Below, one piece after another: positions 1 through 6,407 of a stretch of DNA of 7,403 bases (position 1 is the first letter of the stretch; each line of letters begins with the position of its first letter). The notes under the pieces were generated by a model. That model made no database searches. It was not told the DNA's origin and worked only from the letters and a program-made list of their open reading frames with translations. The position numbers and the translations under genes are program-made. Where the stretch lies: the NCBI GenBank assembly GCA_902783825.1, contig CACZSJ010000143.1, forward strand, positions 1 to 7,403, in the 5' to 3' direction. This DNA is from Oscillospiraceae bacterium. Its GTDB lineage: Bacteria; Bacillota; Clostridia; Oscillospirales; Oscillospiraceae.

Positions 1-1
1 A

Positions 2-1525
2 GACGAACGGGTTCTGGACTACGCCAAAATCACCCAGACTCCCGTTGGCGGCAGCTACGGGCGTCTGGACGGCCAGGACGGCTGGTTTTATTTTGCCGTA
101 CCCAGCCCCGGCGAAGACAACTCGGACGGGTATCGACACATCAGTGAACGGCCGACCGCCAACATCGCAAGCGGCGCCTACAACGATCTGGACGACGGGC
201 TGTACCTGGAGCTGTATGGACGCGGCAAGATCTATTACACCCTGGACGGGACGAAGCCGGACACACACAGCGAGCAATATGTCGGCCCAATCCATTTGAC
301 CCAAACAACCGTAGTCCGTGCATACTGTGTGCAGGACGACGAGCTCCCCAGCCGGGTAGCCACCTACAACTACTTTCTCAACGAATACCACACATTGCCC
401 ATCATCTCATTCAATGCCGATGATTTTGGCGCCTGGTACAGTCACTATTACAGCGGCTCCCGTTTTGGCGAATACGCAGGCACCGCCGCTTTCTACCGAG
501 ATAATGAGGAAGTATTCAACCAGGACTGCGGACTGCGACTCAAAGGCTTTTCCGCCGTTCTCGATGAGATGAAGAAAAACTTCGGCTTCTATTTCCGGGG
601 CATATACGGTGATGGGGATCTGGAAAACTGCGACCTGTTCGGAACCGGAATCAGCGAGTATTCCTCCCTTATTATCCGCGCCGGACAGGATCACCATGAG
701 GCCATCATCCGCAACGAGGTCCTGCAGGAGCTATGCCTGGAAGCCAGCAGCGTCCTCCCCGCGCAGCATAACATCTACTGCGTAGTTTATATGAACGGCC
801 GGTACAAAGGGATCTTCAGCATCAAAGAGAATATGAACGAACACTTCTTCGCGGATCTCTACGGCGTCAGTCCGGAAAGCGTCACCACGCTGCGACTGCG
901 TGAAAATGTGGAGGACTGTGAAGAGCTGCAGGAGATCTTCCAGCTGGGTGAAACCGCCGACATGACGGATCCGGCCAATTACGCCAGCTTCTGCGAACGC
1001 TTCGATATTGACAATTACATTGACTACATTCTCATGGAGGGCTTCAGCGGAAACACAGATCTGCTGGAAAACGTACGCTATTTCAAATCCCCAGAAATTG
1101 ATCAGCGCTGGCGCTTTGCCTTCTTTGATCTGGACTGCGCCTTTTTTGAATTCCGCGGCGGGATGCGCTGTGTCTTTGAAAGCTATTCCCGTCCCAGCTA
1201 TGAAGTCACCTTCATGTCCCGAAATCTGATTCACAACCAGGAGTTTCGCGACAAACTCCTCTCCCGTTATGCTGAGCTTCTGCGCGGTCCCCTGTCCCCG
1301 GAAAACGTAACAGCCACCATGGCCCGGCTTGCCGCCGAAATCGAACCGGAGATTGATCGGGATCGTAGCACGCATGGCATCCAGCGGGATTACTGGGATG
1401 ACATGATGGCGCGGCTCTATCGCTTTGGTACCATCGACTACACCCGGGCTACCATCCGTGCACTTCAGGAAGACCTGAACATGAGCGAGGAAGAAGTGGC
1501 CTACTACTTCTCCCAATGGATATGA
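2..1525 (+). CDS. CotH kinase family protein with lamin-tail and chitobiase-like modules, 5' partial
   Basis: The frame is open from base 2 to a TGA at 1523-1525 (507 visible residues); the start lies outside the window. A TTG at 296 falls inside a conserved module and is not the start. Residues 1-40 resemble the end of a lamin-tail domain (SYGRLDGQDGWFYF, then PSPGEDN). Residues about 55-125 match a chitobiase/hexosaminidase C-terminal module (YYTLDGTKPD, QYVGPI, TTVVRA). Residues about 133-480 are a CotH kinase-like domain: RLKGF at 179-183, basic KKNF at 191-194, NGRYKGIFSIKENMNEHFF at 265-283, D353 and N357, and FFDLD at 374-378. CotH proteins are atypical protein kinases, first known from the Bacillus spore coat. 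Proteins joining these modules are usually exported, but no signal peptide is visible because the N terminus is missing. The protein ends just after the kinase domain, without a sorting signal or membrane anchor. Family assignment is secure; substrate and location are unknown. Confidence 0.9.
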   Translation, partial: DERVLDYAKITQTPVGGSYGRLDGQDGWFYFAVPSPGEDNSDGYRHISERPTANIASGAYNDLDDGLYLELYGRGKIYYTLDGTKPDTHSEQYVGPIHLTQTTVVRAYCVQDDELPSRVATYNYFLNEYHTLPIISFNADDFGAWYSHYYSGSRFGEYAGTAAFYRDNEEVFNQDCGLRLKGFSAVLDEMKKNFGFYFRGIYGDGDLENCDLFGTGISEYSSLIIRAGQDHHEAIIRNEVLQELCLEASSVLPAQHNIYCVVYMNGRYKGIFSIKENMNEHFFADLYGVSPESVTTLRLRENVEDCEELQEIFQLGETADMTDPANYASFCERFDIDNYIDYILMEGFSGNTDLLENVRYFKSPEIDQRWRFAFFDLDCAFFEFRGGMRCVFESYSRPSYEVTFMSRNLIHNQEFRDKLLSRYAELLRGPLSPENVTATMARLAAEIEPEIDRDRSTHGIQRDYWDDMMARLYRFGTIDYTRATIRALQEDLNMSEEEVAYYFSQWI

Positions 1526-1535
1526 CCCATCATGC

Positions 1536-1573
1536 AATCGGCTGACCCCGAAAGGTCAGCCGATTCTTTCTTT
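1536..1573 (+). terminator. Rho-independent terminator of the CotH gene, in the convergent gap
   Basis: A perfect 12-bp inverted repeat (1536-1547 with 1554-1565, G+C-rich core GGCTGACC) closes a 6-base loop, CCGAAA, and is followed by CTTTCTTT on the plus strand. It starts 10 bases after the CotH stop codon. The gene on the other strand ends at 1572, so the same hairpin may also stop the ABC operon. Read on the minus strand, however, the bases after the stem (GCATGATGGG) are not T-rich, so termination in that direction should be weaker. Confidence 0.85.
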
Positions 1574-3365
1574 ATCCCAGGACTTCCAGCGTCTCCTGAT
1601 CCTCGTACTGTCGGGTGTACAGACGCCAGTAGCCGCCGCGGGCGATCATCAGCTCTTCGTGGGTGCCACGCTCCGTAATCCTGCCGTTTTCCACATGCAG
1701 GATCAGATCTGCGTCGCGCACCGTAGACAGCCGATGCGCAATGACGATGGAGGTTCTGCCCCGGATGATGACCGAAATGGCCGCCTGGATCTTCTGCTCC
1801 GTCAGCGTGTCCACCGAGGCGGTCGCTTCGTCCAAAATCAGGATGCGGGGATTGGACAGAATAGCCCGGGCAAAGCTGATCAACTGCTTTTCTCCGGTGG
1901 AAAGCAGATCGCCTCCCTCACCTACATCCGTATCCAGCCCCTTCTCCAGACGCTGGACAAGCTCCTTGGCGGAAACCAGACTCAGCGCCCGGTCGATCTC
2001 CTCTTCCGTCGCCCCGGGATTCCCGTAAAGCAAATTCTCTCTTACCGTGCCCGAGAAAAGATGCGGCGTCTGCAGTACGCAGCCAATGGCCGCATGCAGC
2101 CAAAGTTGCGAGCGTTCCCGGGCGTCCCGTCCATCGATCAGTACGCGCCCCTGGGTTGGCTCATAAAAGCGGCAGATCAAGTTGGCAAGAGTAGACTTGC
2201 CGGCCCCGGTCTCTCCCACGATGGCCACGTTGCTGCCAAAGGGGATTTCCAGGTTAAAATGCTCCAGCACCATTTCCTCTCCGTCGGGATAATGAAAGCT
2301 CACGTCCTCAAAGACCACGTCTCCGTGGATGGGCTCCCAGTTTTCCCGCCGGGGTTCGAAGCTGTCGCCATAGCGGGCCAGCACCTCCGGGCCGTCCACC
2401 ACGTCCGCCTTCGTTTCCAAAAGGTCGCATAGCCGCTCAATATTGACCTGGGTGGCAACCAGACCGCCCACCGCGTCCACTACCCAGCGCACCGGCTCCA
2501 TCATCCCCTGGGCGTAAGACATGAACAGCGAGAAGGTGCCGATCTGCTCCTTCGCGATGGCGCCGCCCTTCCACAGCACCACGGCAATGGCCAGGGACGA
2601 CGCGAAATGCATGGTGCTGCTGAACAGGCCCCGATAGCGGGCGGCCGACACGCTTTTTCTGCGCATGGCCTCCGTATCCGCCACGAAGTCCCGCTCCATC
2701 TTCTTCTCAATTACCAGACTCTTGATGGTACGGGCACCCATGATCCCCTCGTTGAAGTTTCCCGTAATCCGGGAATTGATCTCCCGGATCTGTCGATTTG
2801 CCAGCGCCAGCCTCTGCTGAAACAGACTGAACAGCAGCACTGTCAGCGGCAGAATCGCGATCACCAGCAGGGCCAGCCGGACATCGATCAACAGCATCAC
2901 CGTCATGGCGCCCAGCAGATAACATGCCTGCCACACACCGTTGAGCAGAGTCCAGGAGCACAGCTCGCCAATCCGGGACGTGTCGCTCATCACCCGGGAA
3001 TGAATGTAGCCCACGCTGTTGCGGTTGTAATAAGAGAAGGACAGGGTCTGCAGATGGGAAAAGGCAGCGTTGCGCAAATCCCGGTCTATGCCCATCTCGA
3101 TCTTCATGCCGCAGTAGCCGCAGATATAGTTCGGCACGGCGCTGCCCAGGATCAGCGCCAGGTATAAAACAAGATACACCGGCAGGCTATCCAGAGTCCC
3201 CAACTGGATGAAGTGATTCAGCGCATAGCGCTGAAACAGAGGAACCCCGATGTCCACGGCGCTGCTGGCCGCACTGGTGACCAGAAGAATCACCAGAAGT
3301 CTCCGATAGCCGCGCAGATAGGGCAGCAGGCGGTCAAGCCCAAAGAAGCGGGTTCGTTTTTTCAT
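1572..3365 (-). CDS. ABC exporter half-transporter, subunit with catalytic Glu and degenerate signature (YheH/BmrD-like)
   Basis: This 597-residue protein has an N-terminal type IV exporter membrane domain (six hydrophobic segments, near 22-46, 60-84, 138-160, 163-182, 245-265 and 275-297) and a C-terminal ATPase. Walker A is GETGAGKST (384-392), the Q-loop Gln is Q432, Walker B is ILILDE with catalytic E513, the D-loop is SVDT and the switch His is H544. The signature is LSTGE (488-492) instead of LSGGQ. The ATG at 3365 overlaps the stop of the preceding gene as ATGA, with AGGAGG (3373-3378) 7 bases upstream, so translation is probably coupled. It should pair with the neighbouring 606-residue subunit as a heterodimeric exporter in the cytoplasmic membrane. 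The closest known type is BmrC/BmrD and TM287/TM288 multidrug exporters, but the substrate cannot be read from the sequence. Confidence 0.93.
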   Translation of the reverse strand: MKKRTRFFGLDRLLPYLRGYRRLLVILLVTSAASSAVDIGVPLFQRYALNHFIQLGTLDSLPVYLVLYLALILGSAVPNYICGYCGMKIEMGIDRDLRNAAFSHLQTLSFSYYNRNSVGYIHSRVMSDTSRIGELCSWTLLNGVWQACYLLGAMTVMLLIDVRLALLVIAILPLTVLLFSLFQQRLALANRQIREINSRITGNFNEGIMGARTIKSLVIEKKMERDFVADTEAMRRKSVSAARYRGLFSSTMHFASSLAIAVVLWKGGAIAKEQIGTFSLFMSYAQGMMEPVRWVVDAVGGLVATQVNIERLCDLLETKADVVDGPEVLARYGDSFEPRRENWEPIHGDVVFEDVSFHYPDGEEMVLEHFNLEIPFGSNVAIVGETGAGKSTLANLICRFYEPTQGRVLIDGRDARERSQLWLHAAIGCVLQTPHLFSGTVRENLLYGNPGATEEEIDRALSLVSAKELVQRLEKGLDTDVGEGGDLLSTGEKQLISFARAILSNPRILILDEATASVDTLTEQKIQAAISVIIRGRTSIVIAHRLSTVRDADLILHVENGRITERGTHEELMIARGGYWRLYTRQYEDQETLEVLG

Positions 3366-5182
3366 CCTGCCGCCTCCTCTCCCGCAGACTGGATGGCACA
3401 GATCCGCTGGTACAAGCCGCCGGCACTTTTCAGTTGTTCATGGCTCCCCTGTTCAACAATCCGTCCATGATCCAGTACCAGGATCTGATCTGCCTTGGAC
3501 AGTGTGGTGATCCGGTGAGATATCAGGATAACGGTAGCGCTGCCGAACCGCCGCTCCAGAGAGGCTCGGATTTTCGCGTCTGTCTCCGTGTCCACCGCGG
3601 ACAGCGAATCGTCAAAAATCAAAATAGGTGTATTCTGGCTCAGGGTGCGGGCAATGGCCGCTCTCTGCTTTTGACCGCCGGACAGGGTCATGCCCCGCTC
3701 CCCTACGAAGGTGTCATAGCCTTTGGCAAAGCCTAAGATGGTCTCGTCCAGACAGGCCGCCTTTGCCGCCTCGCGGACGCGCTCCATCTCCATATTCTCC
3801 TGGTGGATGCCGATGTTCTCTGCCAGCGTTCTGGAAAAGAGGAACGGCTCCTGCAGCACCATGCCGATGTGCCGACGCAGATAGTCTGTTCGGATCCGGC
3901 GGATATCCACACCGCCTATGGAAATGCTCCCTTGCTCCTGCGGCAGCTCATAGAGCTTGTCCAGTAGCAGCATCAGGGTCGACTTGCCGCTGCCCGTGCC
4001 GCCTAAAATCCCCAGCGTGGTACCGGCGGGCACGGTAAAGCTCAGATCTTGCAGCACCTCTGCTCCTTCCTCATAGGCGAAGGACACGTGGGAAAAGACA
4101 ATATCGCCGTTCATATCCGGCGTCAGTCCCTGGTCCAGCACCTCCTCGGGAGAGTCCATGATGTAGCGGATCCGGTCCAGGGAAATGCCGGCCTTGCTCA
4201 TCTCGGAGATCATACGCCCCAGCATGCGCACCGGCCAGGTCATCATGGCACAATAGGACAAAAAGGCGATGTATGCCCCTGCCCCCATACGTCCTTGGAT
4301 GCAGAACACGGCGCCGAAAACCACGGTCAGCAAAATCTGCGTCTGCGAAAGGATATCGCCCAAAGTCCAAAAGGTCGCAAGCGGTCTGGCCAGCTTCATC
4401 CAAAGCTCGGTATACTGGTGGTTCTGCTCTTCAAACCGGTCACGCTCCCGCCGCTCACGGCCGAAGGCCCGCACCACCCGCACGCCGGTGAGATTCTCCT
4501 GAGCGATGGTGGAAAGCACCCCTTCGCTTTCGTCGCAGGCAAGAAACGCAACGCCGATCTTGCGATGGAAGTAGAAAGAATAGAGCACAATGACCGGAAC
4601 CGGCGCCATAGCAATCAAAGTCAGGTCCCTGTCCATGCTCCACATGAAACCCACCGACAGCACCAGCAAAATGAAGATGCGGACAATGTTGGTCATCTGT
4701 TCGGCCAGGAAGTTTTTCAGGGTATCGATATCCGAGGTGCAGCGCTGGATGATATCCCCGGTCCGGTTTCGCATATGCCAGGCGTAGGGCAGGCGCTCAA
4801 TATGAGAAAAGAGCCCGTCGCGCATGGTTTTGACCAGCCTTTCCGCCGCCCGGGTCTTGCAGACCTCATAGACGTACTGTGCCAGCACTTTCCCCGCCGC
4901 CACCAGCACCAGCGCCAGCGCCAGCAGACCCAGGTGCTCCGCCAGCCGATCTGTGCCGCCGGCCTGCTGAATCCAGCGCTGGACAAAGGCCGGCAGCGCA
5001 TCCGTGGGTCGACCGCCCAGGACATTGTCTACCGCCACACGCACGATCTGCGGCGCCAGCATATCCGCCAGCGCCGCCAGCGCCGAGGCCAGCATGCTCA
5101 TCAGGAAGAGTCCACGGCTCCCCCGGAGAAAGCCAGCCAGCATCCGTCTGGTATCCTGTTTTTCCGCTCTGCTTTTTTTCAT
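3362..5182 (-). CDS. ABC exporter half-transporter, subunit with canonical LSGGQ and degenerate Walker B (YheI/BmrC-like)
   Basis: This 606-residue subunit has a basic N terminus, six hydrophobic segments (near 24-45, 83-107, 163-181, 187-207, 270-295 and 299-320) and a C-terminal ATPase. Walker A is GGTGSGKST (394-402), the Q-loop Gln is Q444, the signature is a canonical LSGGQ (500-504) and the switch His is H556. Walker B reads ILIFDD, so Asp525 replaces the catalytic Glu. The loop between the first two membrane segments (about 52-83) is long. I chose the ATG at 5182: AAAGG lies 7 bases upstream, MKKSRAEKQ is a normal start for the family, and the promoter and a hairpin lie within or next to the longer open frame that reaches 5335. 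It is the first gene of the ABC operon, and its partner follows with a 4-base overlap. A multidrug or peptide exporter is the likeliest role; the substrate is unknown. Confidence 0.93.
   Translation of the reverse strand: MKKSRAEKQDTRRMLAGFLRGSRGLFLMSMLASALAALADMLAPQIVRVAVDNVLGGRPTDALPAFVQRWIQQAGGTDRLAEHLGLLALALVLVAAGKVLAQYVYEVCKTRAAERLVKTMRDGLFSHIERLPYAWHMRNRTGDIIQRCTSDIDTLKNFLAEQMTNIVRIFILLVLSVGFMWSMDRDLTLIAMAPVPVIVLYSFYFHRKIGVAFLACDESEGVLSTIAQENLTGVRVVRAFGRERRERDRFEEQNHQYTELWMKLARPLATFWTLGDILSQTQILLTVVFGAVFCIQGRMGAGAYIAFLSYCAMMTWPVRMLGRMISEMSKAGISLDRIRYIMDSPEEVLDQGLTPDMNGDIVFSHVSFAYEEGAEVLQDLSFTVPAGTTLGILGGTGSGKSTLMLLLDKLYELPQEQGSISIGGVDIRRIRTDYLRRHIGMVLQEPFLFSRTLAENIGIHQENMEMERVREAAKAACLDETILGFAKGYDTFVGERGMTLSGGQKQRAAIARTLSQNTPILIFDDSLSAVDTETDAKIRASLERRFGSATVILISHRITTLSKADQILVLDHGRIVEQGSHEQLKSAGGLYQRICAIQSAGEEAAG
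3373..3378 (-). promoter_or_regulatory. Shine-Dalgarno site of the second ABC gene
   Basis: On the minus strand AGGAGG lies 7 bases before the ATG at 3365, inside the last codons of the first ABC gene. With the ATGA overlap it points to coupled, roughly equal synthesis of the two subunits, as expected for an obligate heterodimer. Confidence 0.8.
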
Positions 5183-5221
5183 GTGCTCGCCTTTGTCTCT
5201 GTCGTAGTGATATCGCCCCGT

Positions 5222-5250
5222 ATCATACCACGTTTTCCTGGATTTGAAAA
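5222..5250 (-). promoter_or_regulatory. Likely sigma-A-type promoter of the ABC operon
   Basis: On the minus strand the -10 box is TATGAT (5227-5222), preceded by TG one base upstream (extended -10). A spacer of exactly 17 bases separates it from TTTTCA (5250-5245), which matches the -35 consensus TTGACA at four of six positions. Transcription would begin near 5215, leaving a leader of about 33 bases before the ATG at 5182. No operator-like repeat is obvious in this leader, so regulation cannot be inferred. Confidence 0.7.
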
Positions 5251-5309
5251 GCAGTAGTTCGCCCGACAGCTTTTGCCCTCTGCGCAAAAAAGTCCGGTCC
5301 CAATCACAA

Positions 5310-5344
5310 AACATCAGCGTGACCGCAAAGGTCACGCTGATGTT
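5310..5344 (-). terminator. Probable transcription terminator downstream of asd (possibly bidirectional)
   Basis: A perfect 15-bp inverted repeat (5310-5324 with 5330-5344) closes a 5-base loop, GCAAA on the plus strand. It begins 53 bases after the asd stop codon and lies before the ABC promoter, so on the minus strand it most likely ends the aspartokinase-asd transcript. The minus-strand T-run after the stem is short (TTGTG following the GTT of the stem). The plus strand reads GGTTTTT, the better tail, although no plus-strand gene is seen upstream of it. Confidence 0.7.
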
Positions 5345-5397
5345 GGTTTTTCCTGTGAATCAGGAATGCGTCCCGCCATCCTTTTCCCGGCGACCGC

Positions 5398-6405
5398 TTA
5401 TCCCCGCTCGGCCAAAAGCCGGAGAATCTGCACGGCGTTGCTGGCCGCGCCCTTGCGGATCTGGTCGCCGCAGCACCAGAGAGTCAGACCCCGATCGTCG
5501 GTCAGGTCCTCCCGAATCCGGCCCACCCAGACCAGATCCTGATCCGTGGTATCCAGAGGGGTGGGATAGCAGCGGCCCTGATAGTCCTCGATCAGCCGCA
5601 CGCCGGGAAACGCGCGCAGCGCCGATTTGGCCTCCTCGACGGGAACCTTGCGCTGGGTCCTCAGGGTCACAGCAATGGAGTGGGAGCGCATCACCGGCAC
5701 CCGCACACAGGTGCAGTTGACCTTCAGCTCCGGCGCGTGCAGGATCCTTCTCCCCTCGTTTTGCATCTTCATTTCTTCCTTGGTGTAGTCGTTGCCGTAG
5801 GGCGCGTCGATGAAGGGGATCACGTTCAAGGCAATCTGGGCAGCAAAGGTCTTCACCTCCGGCTTCTCTCCGGCGGCAATGGCGCTCATCTGCCCCTCCA
5901 GCTCCCGAATGCCGTTCTGTCCGGCACCGGAAACAGCCTGGTAGGTGCAGACCACCATATTGTCAATCGGCGAGAGCCGGGCAATCCCGGCCACCGCCAT
6001 AAGGGCGATGATGGTGCAGCAGTTGGGATTGGCAATGACGCCCTTGTTGGCAAAGGCATCCTCTCCGTTGATCTCCGGCACCACCAGCGGCACCTCCGGG
6101 TCGAGCCGAAAGGCCGAGCTGTTGTCAATGTAAACCGCGCCGCTCTTTTTGATCGCCGGTGCAAAACGTTGGGACATATCGCCCTCAACCGCGCCCAGAA
6201 CAAAATCCAGGCCCCCAAAGCTGTCATCCGTGGCCTCCTGGATTTTCACATCCCTCCCGCAGAACCGCACACAGCCGCCGGCGCTGCGGGCGCTGGCCAG
6301 CGGGCGCAGCTCGCTCACCGGAATCTGATACTCCTCCAGCACCTTCAGCATTTCCTGTCCCACGGCGCCGGTAGCGCCCAGAATCCCGATTTTACATGCT
6401 TTCAT
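5398..6405 (-). CDS. asd: Aspartate-semialdehyde dehydrogenase
   Basis: The 335-residue protein catalyses NADPH-dependent conversion of aspartyl phosphate to aspartate semialdehyde (EC 1.2.1.11) in the cytoplasm, the branch-point precursor of lysine/diaminopimelate, threonine and methionine. Its length is normal for the family. It has the N-terminal dinucleotide-binding motif GATGAVG (10-16), the catalytic cysteine in NPNC (C129), TYQAVSGAG (154-162), EEMK (210-213) and RVPVMRSHS (235-243) with the active-site His242 and nearby arginines. The residue after the catalytic Cys is another Cys (C130), where Ser or Thr is more usual. The ATG at 6405 is 2 bases after the aspartokinase stop codon. 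GGAGG sits 7 bases before the ATG, within the last codons of that gene, so coupling is likely. A hairpin at 5310-5344 probably ends the transcript. Confidence 0.96.
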   Translation of the reverse strand: MKACKIGILGATGAVGQEMLKVLEEYQIPVSELRPLASARSAGGCVRFCGRDVKIQEATDDSFGGLDFVLGAVEGDMSQRFAPAIKKSGAVYIDNSSAFRLDPEVPLVVPEINGEDAFANKGVIANPNCCTIIALMAVAGIARLSPIDNMVVCTYQAVSGAGQNGIRELEGQMSAIAAGEKPEVKTFAAQIALNVIPFIDAPYGNDYTKEEMKMQNEGRRILHAPELKVNCTCVRVPVMRSHSIAVTLRTQRKVPVEEAKSALRAFPGVRLIEDYQGRCYPTPLDTTDQDLVWVGRIREDLTDDRGLTLWCCGDQIRKGAASNAVQILRLLAERG

Positions 6406-6407
6406 CC

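Larger units (their letters stand above)
5183..5397. other. Intergenic region between asd and the ABC operon
   Basis: This 215-base gap carries, in minus-strand order, 53 bases after the asd stop codon, the 15-bp hairpin (5344-5310), about 60 bases with no clear signal, the promoter, and the short leader of the first ABC gene. The open frame that continues through part of it is treated as non-coding, because it would cover the promoter and reach into the hairpin and its residues do not look like an exporter N terminus. Confidence 0.7.

Noticed and set aside
296..298. TTG as the start of the CotH gene
   Set aside because: The frame is open back to the window edge and the upstream residues match lamin-tail and chitobiase-type modules, so the TTG is an internal Leu codon.
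731..1537. Open frame of 268 codons on the minus strand across the CotH gene
   Set aside because: It is antisense to a frame with clear CotH motifs, and its translation shows no recognisable domain; it is a shadow of G+C-rich codon use.
5055..5095. Repetitive GCC/AGC run resembling a short tandem repeat
   Set aside because: It encodes the Ala/Leu-rich first membrane segment of the ABC subunit; the repetition follows from codon bias.
4049..5257. Open frame of 402 codons on the plus strand
   Set aside because: It lies opposite the first ABC gene and its promoter. The product is rich in His, Gln and Arg with no domain pattern, as expected of a reverse-strand shadow.
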